From NCBI RefSeq assembly GCF_028816475.1, contig NZ_CP118247.1:2658001-2722000 (forward strand): 64,000 nt of DNA, given 5' to 3'. This document shows, piece by piece, positions 46,700 to 55,427 of the stretch (position 1 is its first letter; the number at the start of each line of letters is the position of its first letter). Below the pieces are notes generated by a model. That model did not search any database, was not told where the DNA came from, and saw only the letters and a program-made list of their open reading frames with translations. The translations under genes were made by a program, and so were the position numbers. Source of the stretch: Devosia rhodophyticola (GTDB lineage: Bacteria; Pseudomonadota; Alphaproteobacteria; Rhizobiales; Devosiaceae).

Positions 46700-47371
46700 T
46701 CAGGCGGCGAAAGTGCGGTGAGTCGAGGCACGGAAATGGGCCTCGAGCGCGGCAATGGCACCGGGCGTGTCGCGGTTTTCGAGGGCATCGAGGACCTGCA
46801 GATGTTCGTCAATCGTATCAATGAGTTGACCGCGAAAGATTGAGCGCTGGTGCACACGGCGGGCCATCGAAATGTTTTCCTGCACGCGCGCGTGATTTTG
46901 CAGGATCGCCCGGTTTTCCAGCGCCTCGACAATATCGCGATGCATGCGGCGGTCAACGTAGGTAATCTGGGCCTGAGCCTCTTCAAATTCGACGGAGCCC
47001 TGGAGCTGGACGCGGCACTCTTCATGGCGTTCGCGCATGTTGGATAGCCACGCATCGGTCACCTGATCGCCAAAGGCGCGCAGAGCGTAGGTCTCGATCA
47101 TGATACGGAACTGGTAGTTCTCGCGGATAAAGGCGACCTCGGGATAGATGATGCGAATGCCGGTACGCGGCTTGATCTCGACCAGACCAAATTCTTCAAG
47201 CAGGACCAGGGTTTCGCGCAGGGGCGAAAGCGAGATACCCAAAAGCTCGCACAGTTCATTCTGGGTTACGATCATACCGGCCGTCAGGGTGCCCTGCTGC
47301 AGCGCTTCGCGGAAGCGGCGGTAGCCTTCATTGCTTTGTTGTTCATTGTCGGGGCGAGAAATCTTATCCAT
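46700..47371 (-). CDS. GntR family transcriptional regulator (FCD domain)
   Basis: 223 residues. The winged helix (TAGMIVTQNELCELLGISLSPLRETLVLLEEFGLV, in parts) is followed by an FCD helical bundle (FRIMIETYALRAFG, RRMHRDIVEALENR, EHLQVLDALENRD, ALEAHFRASTH) with Asp/His positions for a metal-bound acid ligand. It is divergent from the dehydratase at 47609, whose gap contains two palindromes, and is the likely repressor of the dehydratase-transporter operon that follows. It ends two bases from the convergent fucD stop. Confidence 0.88.
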   Translation of the reverse strand: MDKISRPDNEQQSNEGYRRFREALQQGTLTAGMIVTQNELCELLGISLSPLRETLVLLEEFGLVEIKPRTGIRIIYPEVAFIRENYQFRIMIETYALRAFGDQVTDAWLSNMRERHEECRVQLQGSVEFEEAQAQITYVDRRMHRDIVEALENRAILQNHARVQENISMARRVHQRSIFRGQLIDTIDEHLQVLDALENRDTPGAIAALEAHFRASTHRTFAA

Positions 47372-47415
47372 CTGGCTAGCCTTAATTGCGCCGAGGAGAT
47401 TGGTCCAGCATCCAT

Positions 47416-47507
47416 TGTTAACATATCAACAGTCGTTTTGAAAATATCTTAGTGCTCTACAAGGTCCGTCGCCTATGGGATTATTCCGCGCAGACGTGGG
47501 TAATCCC
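47416..47507. promoter_or_regulatory. Palindromes in the GntR/dehydratase divergent gap
   Basis: A perfect TGTTAACA palindrome (47416-47423, with a second AACA seven bases on) lies near the GntR start. A perfect 7-base inverted repeat, GGGATTA (47477-47483) and TAATCCC (47501-47507), lies about 100 bases before the dehydratase. Both suit operators of the adjacent GntR protein. Confidence 0.45.
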
Positions 47508-47608
47508 ACCAAAGTCTAGTGCCTGAGGCGATAAAAGGGCTTGTCGGCGCCCCGGTAATATTTCATCATCGACAAATAATATCTCAATGGGGCCGCTGGA
47601 GGATGTCG

Positions 47609-48733
47609 ATGAAGATCACTGGGTTTACTGCGTGGTTGGTGGAAGCCGAGCCGGGGCCGAAATTCATCTGGCGCAATGGTTTGCCTGGTTCGCACGGTGA
47701 TATCCCGCGCGGCAGCATGCCGCGCAAGGCAGTGATCCGGATGGAAACCGACAGCGGGATCGTCGGGGCAATTGAGATCGGCCGGGGCGATGCGGTGGTT
47801 GATCTGGTCCGGCGCCGCTATTCGGGATTTATCGGGGAGAACCCGCTATTGACCGAGCGGATGTGGAACCTGATGTGGGAAATCGACCGGGTCGAGGAAG
47901 TGCACATGCGCTCGCTGGGCCTGTTGGACCAGTTGTGCTGGGATGTGAAGTCGCAAGCGGCAAAAATGCCGATCTACCAGATGCTGGGCGGCAATGATCC
48001 AAAAGTGCCTGCCTATGCCTCGACGGTCACCTGGCCAACACTTGGAGAATATGAGCGCTATATCAAGATGAGCCGCGATCTCGGGTTCAAGGCCTTCAAG
48101 CTGCATGCGTGGGGTGATGTGAAGCGGGACATCGAGCTATCGACCAAGCTGCGTGAGTGGGTTGGGCCGGATGCCGATCTGATGTTTGATGGATCGGCTG
48201 GCTGGGACTATGTTGACAGTCTTGAAGTTGGACTGGCGCTGCAGGACCTTGGCTTCCTCTGGTACGAGGAACCGATGCGCGAATTTTATCTCGGTGCCTA
48301 CGCCAAATTGTGTGAAAAACTGACGATCCCGGTTTTGGCTGCCGAAACTTCGGACGGCGTTCACTGGAACATGGCGAGCTGGATCGAAAACCGCGCGTTG
48401 GACATGACAAGGGTTTCCACTTTTTACAAGGGTGGCTTTACCGGTTCGATGAAGATTGCCCACATGGCCGACAGTTTTGGCATGCGGGCGCAGGTTCACG
48501 GCATGGGGCGCGAAAATGCGCAGCTGTGCGCGGCCATCGCCAACAATGACTATTACGAGCAGCTGGTCATGGACGAGGCTCAGATCAAGGGTCTCGACAA
48601 GCTTGGCCCGTTGGCCATTACTGATGGCTATCTCAATGTCACCGATGAGCCGGGATTGGGCTACAGTTTTGATTTTGACGAGCTGGATCGCAAGGCGCTG
48701 ACCAAGGTGAGTGTTACCGAGAAAATCGAGTAG
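47609..48733 (+). CDS. Enolase superfamily sugar acid dehydratase with KxH motif
   Basis: 374 residues from the ATG at 47609 with GGAGG six bases upstream (an ATG at 47603 abuts the Shine-Dalgarno). Active site reads KxH (Lys164, His166 in FKLHAWG), Asp194 (MFDGSA), Glu in WYEEP near 220, Glu in AETSDG near 246 and His in QVHGMG near 296. The KxH lysine/histidine pair and the HGMG/HAPG loop are shared with the protein at 57379. It precedes cassette 2 by nine bases, so the acid it dehydrates is likely derived from that transporter's substrate. Confidence 0.87.
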   Translation: MKITGFTAWLVEAEPGPKFIWRNGLPGSHGDIPRGSMPRKAVIRMETDSGIVGAIEIGRGDAVVDLVRRRYSGFIGENPLLTERMWNLMWEIDRVEEVHMRSLGLLDQLCWDVKSQAAKMPIYQMLGGNDPKVPAYASTVTWPTLGEYERYIKMSRDLGFKAFKLHAWGDVKRDIELSTKLREWVGPDADLMFDGSAGWDYVDSLEVGLALQDLGFLWYEEPMREFYLGAYAKLCEKLTIPVLAAETSDGVHWNMASWIENRALDMTRVSTFYKGGFTGSMKIAHMADSFGMRAQVHGMGRENAQLCAAIANNDYYEQLVMDEAQIKGLDKLGPLAITDGYLNVTDEPGLGYSFDFDELDRKALTKVSVTEKIE

Positions 48734-48742
48734 GGCGACGTC

Positions 48743-49858
48743 ATGGCGAGTGTCGAACTCAAGGCAGTCACGAAATCATTCGGCCCGGTCAAGGTTATCG
48801 AGGGGATAGATCTCGCGATCGAAAAGGGCGAGTTCGTCGCTTTTGTCGGGCCGTCGGGTTCGGGGAAATCGACATTACTGCGCATGATCGCGGGTCTTGA
48901 GACTGTCACTGGGGGTGACATTCTGATTGATGGCAAGGACGTCACCTTCGCAGAACCCTCTGACCGGGGAATTGCCATGGTGTTCCAGTCATATGCGCTT
49001 TATCCGCATATGAATGTCTATGACAATATTGCGTTCAATCTGAAATTATCCAAGTTCGACCGTGCCGAGATCGACACTCGGGTGAAGGAGGCGGCACGCA
49101 TTCTTCGGCTTGAGGAATTATTGTCGCGGTCACCTGCCCAGCTTTCGGGCGGGCAGCGCCAGCGTGTTGCAATTGGTCGCGCCATCGTGCGGCACCCCAA
49201 AGTGTTTTTGTTTGATGAACCGCTGTCCAATCTGGATGCGGCGCTGCGGGTGCAGATGCGGCTTGAGATCGAACGGTTGCACCGCGAACTCGGAGCGACA
49301 ATGATCTATGTGACCCATGATCAGGTCGAGGCGATGACGCTGGCGGACCGGATCGTCGCGCTTGACGAGGGCGTCATTCAGCAGGTGGGTCCGCCGCTGG
49401 AGTTATATGCGGGGCCCAGCAACAAATTTGTCGCCGGGTTCATCGGCTCGCCAAAAATGAACATGCTGCCTGGCACTGTGCTGACTGTCGCCAATGGGGT
49501 GGCCAGCATTGGGCTGGACGCCAATAACGAGGCACGATTGGACCTGCCACTCAAGGGCGCCAACAAGGGTGACGCGGTTACCGTCGGTGTCCGGCCGGAG
49601 GGCCTCGAACTGATCGCGGCGGAGGATGCGGTGCCAGACGGTATCACCGCTCTGCCGGCACGCGTCGAGTCCGTCGAGCGGTTGGGCAATATCACCTTTG
49701 TCTATCTCGATGCTGGAGCACCTGACGTCGTCACAATTCAACTTATCGGACATTCACCCCTGACCAGTGGGAAACAGGTTCGGGTCGGGCTGCGGGCGGA
49801 CCACGTCCACATCTTCAATGCCGGGGGCAGCGCAATCACCACGGCCAAGAACACCTAA
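48743..49858 (+). CDS. CUT1 ABC transporter ATPase, UgpC/MsmK type (cassette 2)
   Basis: 371 residues. Walker A GPSGSGKST near residue 36, signature LSGGQRQRVAIGRA, Walker B VFLFDEPLSNLDA, H-loop VTHDQVEAM, then the regulatory domain (VGVRPEGLELIA). The ATPase comes first here, unlike cassettes 1 and 3, where it comes last. It follows the dehydratase by nine bases and precedes the binding-protein gene by 36. Confidence 0.92.
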   Translation: MASVELKAVTKSFGPVKVIEGIDLAIEKGEFVAFVGPSGSGKSTLLRMIAGLETVTGGDILIDGKDVTFAEPSDRGIAMVFQSYALYPHMNVYDNIAFNLKLSKFDRAEIDTRVKEAARILRLEELLSRSPAQLSGGQRQRVAIGRAIVRHPKVFLFDEPLSNLDAALRVQMRLEIERLHRELGATMIYVTHDQVEAMTLADRIVALDEGVIQQVGPPLELYAGPSNKFVAGFIGSPKMNMLPGTVLTVANGVASIGLDANNEARLDLPLKGANKGDAVTVGVRPEGLELIAAEDAVPDGITALPARVESVERLGNITFVYLDAGAPDVVTIQLIGHSPLTSGKQVRVGLRADHVHIFNAGGSAITTAKNT

Positions 49859-49894
49859 GCCGGTGGGAAATCGGCGTATAACAGGAGGAATAAC

Positions 49895-51163
49895 ATGCAT
49901 AAACTGAAAACAACGACGGCAGTTGCGGGCGGATTGGCGCTGGCAATGATGGCGGGTGGTGCCTTGGCACAGGATCAGGTGACGCTCAATATCTGGTCGG
50001 ATACACCCCGCCTGTCGATGTTCGAGCTCTATGATCAGACCCATGACAATGTCACGCTGAACGTTACCACCGTGGCACCAGCCGATCTGATCGCCAAACT
50101 GCAACTGGCGATGCAGGCCAAGAGTGAAATTCCTGATGTCGTGTTCTTGTCCGATATTGGCTACACCGCACAATTGTCGACGCGGCGCTCCAACTATCTG
50201 ATGGATCTGACCGACAAGGTGCCGCAGGCGCTGCAGGACGAATTTTATCCCAATGGCAATTCGCCCTGCGAGGTCAATGGCAAACTGTACTGCCTGCGCA
50301 ACGACCTAGCCCACATGATGGTCTGGTACGACAAGCCATTGATGGAAAAGCTGGGCAAGGCGGTGCCAACGACCTACGCTGAATTCGAAGCGCTGGGCGC
50401 TGAATTGGGGCCTGAAGGCTATGTGCTGGGTTCGGCTGTAGAAGCCTTCCCACTCTATAGTTTCCTGGTGTCGGATGGTTGCGATATGGCCATGCCGGTC
50501 GAGGGCAAGCCCGACACGCTCAAGATTGATCTGACGACCGACAAATGCACCAAGCCAGCTGCCATGGTCGACGCCATGGTTGCCAATGGTAGCCTTGCCA
50601 AGGTTGGGCCATTCGAGCCTGATTTTGTCAATCTGGCCAAGACCGGCAAGGTGCCGCTGATCATCGGGCCAACATGGTTCGGCGAATATGTGATCAAGCC
50701 AACCTATGAATGGCCCGAGGGCACGTTGGCAGCTGCAATGCCGCTAAAGTGGGACGACCAGGACCAGCCATTGACCTGGAGCTGGGGCGGGGGCACCTAT
50801 GGCGGCTGGAAAGACACCGCGCATCCCGATGAAGTGGTGGATGTTATCGAATGGATGGCTACCGACGTCGCCAACCAGACCGATGCTGTGACCTTGCCCG
50901 CCCACGAGCCTTCAGCAATCGCCTGGGGCGCCAAGCTCAAGGCTGACTCCTACTATGCCGACGCTGACGTGTTCGATGTGGAAGTTGGGTCCGCCAAGTA
51001 CAGTCACCCCGGCTATGTCAGCCTGCGCTTCAGCGTTTCGGACGCCATTGCCAAGGTTATCACCCAAGGCATGGGTGGCGGGGGCACCGTTCTGGGTGCC
51101 TTGCCCGCACTACAAACCGAGCTGACCAATCTGGCCAAACTCAATGGCTATACGGTCGAATAG
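49895..51163 (+). CDS. CUT1 sugar ABC transporter substrate-binding protein (cassette 2)
   Basis: 422 residues with a signal peptide ending near GALAQDQ (residue 26). Family 1 features: VTLNIWSDTPRLSMFELYDQ, KSEIPDVVFLSDIGYTAQL, DLAHMMVWYDKPLMEKLGKAVPTTYAEFEALG, WGGGTYGGWKDTAHPDE. Binds a sugar for the permeases at 51226 and 52174. An AGGAGGAA element precedes the ATG. A strong stem-loop follows the stop. Confidence 0.9.
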   Translation: MHKLKTTTAVAGGLALAMMAGGALAQDQVTLNIWSDTPRLSMFELYDQTHDNVTLNVTTVAPADLIAKLQLAMQAKSEIPDVVFLSDIGYTAQLSTRRSNYLMDLTDKVPQALQDEFYPNGNSPCEVNGKLYCLRNDLAHMMVWYDKPLMEKLGKAVPTTYAEFEALGAELGPEGYVLGSAVEAFPLYSFLVSDGCDMAMPVEGKPDTLKIDLTTDKCTKPAAMVDAMVANGSLAKVGPFEPDFVNLAKTGKVPLIIGPTWFGEYVIKPTYEWPEGTLAAAMPLKWDDQDQPLTWSWGGGTYGGWKDTAHPDEVVDVIEWMATDVANQTDAVTLPAHEPSAIAWGAKLKADSYYADADVFDVEVGSAKYSHPGYVSLRFSVSDAIAKVITQGMGGGGTVLGALPALQTELTNLAKLNGYTVE

Positions 51164-51174
51164 TTGAAAAACGA

Positions 51175-51196
51175 GGCGCCCTGAGTGCAGGGCGCC
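51175..51196 (+). terminator. Strong intercistronic stem-loop after the cassette 2 binding-protein gene
   Basis: GGCGCCCTG and CAGGGCGCC pair perfectly over nine bases around the tetraloop AGTG, 11 bases after the stop codon. No long T-run follows. The stability should protect or partly terminate the binding-protein mRNA ahead of the permeases. Confidence 0.7.
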
Positions 51197-51225
51197 CAGC
51201 TTTCATACGGGGCGCAGAAACCTTC

Positions 51226-52161
51226 ATGAGCCTAGCTACCAGCCCAGCATCCGCACAGCCAATGACCGCCAGCCGGGTAAAGCAGGAACGGCGCAAGGCG
51301 TTTCTTGACACGCGCATGTCGTATCTATTGTTGTTGCCCTATCTGCTCTTGCTGTTGATGTTTGGCCTGGTGCCGATTGGCTATGCGTTCGGCCTGAGTT
51401 TTTTCGACACCATCGACATGGTGTTCTGGGGCCCGACGAACTACCAGTTCGTCTTTGATGATTTTCGCGTGCCGGCCAGCGTCGTCAATGTGCTCACATT
51501 CGTTGCGATCTGGGTGAGCATGACGGTGATCTGCGTGGGGGCGCTGTCGCTCATGCTCGACAGCGTGGGGCGGCGAGCGGCAACGATGTTGCGCACCGTC
51601 TATTTCCTGCCGGGCGCAGTTACTTCATCAGCCATTGTTGTGCTGTGGCTGTTTGTGCTTGATCCGTCGGTCAGCCCCTTCCAGCCTATCCTGCAAATGG
51701 TGGGTTGGGTATCACGGGCTGATGTGATCTCGGGAATCGGGCTGGCGGGTGTCTTTGCGCTGATGGCGTATTTTTCGGCCTCGGGCGGATGGATCGTCGT
51801 GTTCGGCGGCGCCTTGGCGAGCCTGCCAACCGAGGTGATGGAAGCGGCGCGCATTGATGGCGCCAGCCGATTGCAGCTGGCGCTGCGCATCAAGCTGCCG
51901 ATGATCTGGCGATCAATCGTATTGATGGGTATTTTGTCATTTGCCACGGGTCTACAATTATTCGTCGAGCCGCAATTGATGGGCATGGCCGGCACCCAAT
52001 TTGCCCAGAATGACTGGTCGCTCAACCAGATGGCGTTTCAATATGCCTTCCGCATGGGTGATTTCGGGGCTTCGGCCGCGCTCAGCACTATGCTGGTGGG
52101 GTCCTCTATCGCCATTGCGCTGGTGATCGTTTTTGCCACCAATTTCTATAAACTCGATTGA
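51226..52161 (+). CDS. CUT1 sugar ABC transporter permease, MalF type (cassette 2)
   Basis: 311 residues. Membrane segments begin with MSYLLLLPYLLLLLMFGLVPIGYAF; the EAA loop near residue 205 reads EVMEAARIDGASRLQLALRIKLPM. The region between helices contains the typical YFLPGAVTSSAIVVLWLFVLDPS. Pore partner of the 52174 permease (12-base gap). Confidence 0.9.
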   Translation: MSLATSPASAQPMTASRVKQERRKAFLDTRMSYLLLLPYLLLLLMFGLVPIGYAFGLSFFDTIDMVFWGPTNYQFVFDDFRVPASVVNVLTFVAIWVSMTVICVGALSLMLDSVGRRAATMLRTVYFLPGAVTSSAIVVLWLFVLDPSVSPFQPILQMVGWVSRADVISGIGLAGVFALMAYFSASGGWIVVFGGALASLPTEVMEAARIDGASRLQLALRIKLPMIWRSIVLMGILSFATGLQLFVEPQLMGMAGTQFAQNDWSLNQMAFQYAFRMGDFGASAALSTMLVGSSIAIALVIVFATNFYKLD

Positions 52162-52173
52162 GGAAGTGAGCTG

Positions 52174-53061
52174 ATGGCCAGCCGTACTTTGCAGTCTCGC
52201 TTCAGTCTGGGTCGTTTTGTTGTCTTTGCGGCATTGGCGTTCGCCGTGTGCTTTTACGGCATACCGCTGCTGTGGCTGTTCATGGCAGGAACCCGCTCGG
52301 AAGCGTCGCTGTTTTCCGATACCCCGTTCACGATCGGCAGTTGGGCCGCGTTCAGCCAGACATGGACCAATCTGACCAGCTACAATAATTTCCAGATTGG
52401 AACCTGGGCCGCCAATTCTGCAATCTATTCGGTGGGTGGGGTGTTGCTGTCGCTGGTGGCGTCTATCCCGGGGGGATACGCGCTGGCACTTTCGGAATTT
52501 CCCGGACGCAAGCTGATCCTGATCATGACGATGATCGCGATGATCACGCCAAGCACGGCGGTGGTGCTGCCGATCTTTCTCGAGATGAACCTTTTGGGGC
52601 TCAACAACACTTATGCCGGGCTGATCCTGGCATCCGGGTTTTTCCCGTTTGGGGTCTATCTCGCCTATGTGTATTTTTCGACCTCGTTACCCAAAGGGGT
52701 GATGGATTCGGCGCGGGTGGATGGCTGCAACAGGTTTGAGTTGTTCACGCGGATTGCGCTGCCGTTGGCGCGTCCGATTGTGGCGCTGGTGGCGTTTTTC
52801 AGTTTTCTGGCGATCTGGAGCAACTATTTTTTGGCCTTCGTGCTGCTGAGCGACGACAAGCTCTACAATCTACCGGTGGGGCTGACGGCGCTGGTGAGTG
52901 GCTCGGGGGCGCTGAGCAATCTGCCGGCCAATGATGTGCCGATTAAAAAGCCGGAGGTCATTCTGGCGGCGATCATCGTGGTGCTGCCGGTATTGCTGAT
53001 TTTTATCGTGGCGCAACGGTTTGTGCGCTCTGGAACGTTGTCGGGGGCAGAAAAAGGCTGA
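52174..53061 (+). CDS. CUT1 sugar ABC transporter permease, MalG type (cassette 2)
   Basis: 295 residues. First helix FVVFAALAFAVCFYGIPLLWLF, MalG-type AANSAIYSVGGVLLSLVASIPGGYALALS, EAA loop GVMDSARVDGCNRFELFTRIALPL near 180, and the C-terminal VAQRFVRSGTLSGAEKG. Pairs with the 51226 permease and ends 92 bases before the cassette 3 binding-protein gene, so cassettes 2 and 3 may form one long operon. Confidence 0.92.
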   Translation: MASRTLQSRFSLGRFVVFAALAFAVCFYGIPLLWLFMAGTRSEASLFSDTPFTIGSWAAFSQTWTNLTSYNNFQIGTWAANSAIYSVGGVLLSLVASIPGGYALALSEFPGRKLILIMTMIAMITPSTAVVLPIFLEMNLLGLNNTYAGLILASGFFPFGVYLAYVYFSTSLPKGVMDSARVDGCNRFELFTRIALPLARPIVALVAFFSFLAIWSNYFLAFVLLSDDKLYNLPVGLTALVSGSGALSNLPANDVPIKKPEVILAAIIVVLPVLLIFIVAQRFVRSGTLSGAEKG

Positions 53062-53152
53062 ACCAGCCGCGCTTCTGACGGGAGGTCCGGCCCTGGCCGG
53101 ATTTGGAACTGTTATCCGCATTGGGCGGGTAAAATACTGGGAGGACGAAGCA

Positions 53153-54403
53153 ATGAACAAGAATTTCAATCGACGCTCCGTATTAAAAATTGGGGCCGGG
53201 TTAATGGCCGCCACCGCGCTGACGCCAAGCCTGGCGTTCGGGCAGACAGCCAATATCAATTATTGGCACACCTTTACCAGCCAGTCCGAATTTGCGGGGC
53301 TTGAAGAGGTGATGAAGCTGTTCAAGGCAGCGCATCCAGACATTGTGGTGACACAGGAGAATATTCCGAACCCCGATTTCATGGCCAAGATCACGGCGGC
53401 TGTTCTGGCTGACAGTCGGCCAAACGTGACGATGGTGTCGTCGGAGCGGTTTGCCGATCTGTTGGCTATGGGGGCGCTGACCGATATGACCGAGCGGCTC
53501 TCCAGCTGGGATAAACGCAGCGATTTCGATGATAGCCGGTTTGATTCAATCACCAAGGACGGCAAGATCTATGGTCTGCCCGCGTTCAGTTTTGTCGATT
53601 GGATGTATTACCGCAAGGACTGGTTCGAAGAAGCTGGCATTGCGCCGCCGACAACTTACGCAGAAATGCGTGATGCGGCGATTGCCATTACAGACCCATC
53701 CAAGGGTCGGTATGGGTTTGGGCTGCGCGGTGGTCCCGGCGGTCAGAACTATATCAACAATGTGATGGAAGCCTTTGGTTCACCCGTTCAGCAGGGCGAC
53801 CAGATCGGGCTTGATCGGGACAAGGCGATTGAAGGCATCGCCTGGTTCTCGGGGCTGTTGACCCAGGACAAGGTTGTGCCGCCGAGCGCGCCAAATGACG
53901 GGTTCCGGCAGGTGATCGAAGGGTTCCAGACCGGACAGACTGGCATGATCTGGCACCATACCGGCTCGTTCCAGGATATTGCATCCAAGCTGGAGCCGGG
54001 GGTCGAGTTCGGCACCTTGGCGATGCCGGCGGGACCGGCGGCGCGAGTGGCGCGCCTGGCCTATGCTTATAACTCGATTACCAAGGACGAAAACGCGGAT
54101 GCGTCCTGGGAGTGGATCAAGTTCTGGGGCGAGCCGGATGCGGCTATCGCGTTCCTCGACAAGACCGGCTATTTCCCCGCATCCAACTCGGCGTCGGCTG
54201 ATCCGCGTATCGCCGATAATCCACTCTACAAGCCAGCGGCTGAAACGCTGGTTTTTGGCAGGCCGCAGCCTAGCTTCCCAGGGCTTGCCGGGTGGCTGGA
54301 AAGCGTTGTGCTGCCTGCCTTCCAGCGGGCGTTGATTGGCGAGGCTACCCCCGAGCAGGCCGTCGATGAAATGATCGATGGGTTGAACCAGGCCATCGGC
54401 TGA
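53153..54403 (+). CDS. CUT1 sugar ABC transporter substrate-binding protein (cassette 3)
   Basis: 416 residues from the ATG at 53153 with GGGAGGA upstream; the open frame extends further into the previous gene but that part is not protein-like. The leader NRRSVLKIGAGLMAATALTP carries a twin-arginine-like RRSVLK and ends near AFGQ (residue 27), so Tat or Sec export is possible. Family 1 features: INYWHTFTSQSEFAGLEEV, VDWMYYRKDWFEEAGI, GFGLRGGPGGQNY. It binds a sugar for permeases 54462 and 55428; a very strong stem-loop follows the stop. Confidence 0.9.
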   Translation: MNKNFNRRSVLKIGAGLMAATALTPSLAFGQTANINYWHTFTSQSEFAGLEEVMKLFKAAHPDIVVTQENIPNPDFMAKITAAVLADSRPNVTMVSSERFADLLAMGALTDMTERLSSWDKRSDFDDSRFDSITKDGKIYGLPAFSFVDWMYYRKDWFEEAGIAPPTTYAEMRDAAIAITDPSKGRYGFGLRGGPGGQNYINNVMEAFGSPVQQGDQIGLDRDKAIEGIAWFSGLLTQDKVVPPSAPNDGFRQVIEGFQTGQTGMIWHHTGSFQDIASKLEPGVEFGTLAMPAGPAARVARLAYAYNSITKDENADASWEWIKFWGEPDAAIAFLDKTGYFPASNSASADPRIADNPLYKPAAETLVFGRPQPSFPGLAGWLESVVLPAFQRALIGEATPEQAVDEMIDGLNQAIG

Positions 54404-54408
54404 CCGTG

Positions 54409-54434
54409 TGGGGCGGCCAAACCTGGCCGCCCCA
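54409..54434 (+). terminator. Very strong intercistronic stem-loop after the cassette 3 binding-protein gene
   Basis: TGGGGCGGCCA and TGGCCGCCCCA pair perfectly over eleven bases around the tetraloop AACC, five bases after the stop. It lacks a T-run and lies 28 bases before the permease start, as in the other three cassettes. Confidence 0.75.
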
Positions 54435-54461
54435 TAATCTGACTGAATGGCAGGAGCCGAC

Positions 54462-55424
54462 ATGACTTCCAATCCGCAATCCATAATGGCGTCGTCCAGA
54501 CCGCTCTCGACCTGGGACCGGATCAATCCGGCGCGCTATATCGGCGAATTGTCGGAAACGCGGTTCTGGATGTATTTGCTGCTGCTGCCCAGCGCGCTGC
54601 TGATCATGGGCGTGGTGATCTATCCAACGCTTTATGGTTTTCAGCTGAGTTTTCGGGAGATGCGGTTGAACCGGCCCGATCTGGGTACGGACTGGGTGTT
54701 GCTCAAGCACTATCAACGGATGCTGTCGGACCAGATATTCTGGATTTCGCTGCGCAACACGGCGGTGTGGGTGACAGCGGCGGTGATAATCGAGTTCAGT
54801 GTCGGGCTTATCGCGGCACTAGCACTTAATCGTAATCTGCCCGGCACCAAGGTTTTGGCTGTCTTTATCCTGTTACCGTTTTTCCTGCCCAATGTGGTGG
54901 CCGGGCATATGTGGGCGCTGATGCTCGATCCGCGGCTTGGGGTGATCAACGATTTGTTGGTCAAAGTGGGGTTGCTGGGTGGATACAAGGCCTGGTTTGC
55001 CGATCCATCAACGGCGATGGCAGCGGCGATCATTGTTGAGGCCTGGCACAGTTTTCCGTTTTTCACGCTGCTGCTGCTAGCGGGGCTCAAGGGTGTTCCG
55101 AGCGATCTTTACAAGGCAGCCGACATTGACGGGGCAGGGTCAATCTCGCAGTTGCGATTGATCACCCTGCCGATGCTCAAGACAGTGATTGCGGCGGCAG
55201 TCATCTTGCGGGTGATCGGCCTGGTCAATTCGCCGGATCTGCTGCTGATCCTGACGAGCGGGGGGCCGGGACGAAGCACGCAGGTGCTGTCGCTCTATGC
55301 CTTCCAGACTGCCTACAAGGACTTCAACTTCGGCTATGCCGGGGCGCTCTCGGTCATCATGTTCATTTTCCTGATGATGTTTGCCTGGGTCTATGTCCGT
55401 CTCTCCAAAGTCAATCAGGATTGA
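54462..55424 (+). CDS. CUT1 sugar ABC transporter permease, MalF type (cassette 3)
   Basis: 320 residues from the ATG at 54462, preferred over 54447 because GGAG lies six bases before it. First helix FWMYLLLLPSALLIMGVVIYPTLYGF, then AVWVTAAVIIEFSVGLIAALALN, and the EAA loop SDLYKAADIDGAGSISQLRLITLP near 225. Partner of the 55428 permease, three bases downstream. Confidence 0.9.
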   Translation: MTSNPQSIMASSRPLSTWDRINPARYIGELSETRFWMYLLLLPSALLIMGVVIYPTLYGFQLSFREMRLNRPDLGTDWVLLKHYQRMLSDQIFWISLRNTAVWVTAAVIIEFSVGLIAALALNRNLPGTKVLAVFILLPFFLPNVVAGHMWALMLDPRLGVINDLLVKVGLLGGYKAWFADPSTAMAAAIIVEAWHSFPFFTLLLLAGLKGVPSDLYKAADIDGAGSISQLRLITLPMLKTVIAAAVILRVIGLVNSPDLLLILTSGGPGRSTQVLSLYAFQTAYKDFNFGYAGALSVIMFIFLMMFAWVYVRLSKVNQD

Positions 55425-55427
55425 ACC

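Noticed and set aside
51175..51196. REP-type dispersed repeat family in the transporter gaps
   Set aside because: The four hairpins share position but not sequence, so they are not copies of one repeat.
29878..54434. Intrinsic terminators ending the operons after the binding-protein genes
   Set aside because: The hairpins have no following T-run, and the permease genes downstream have no visible promoters of their own, so full termination would silence the transporters.
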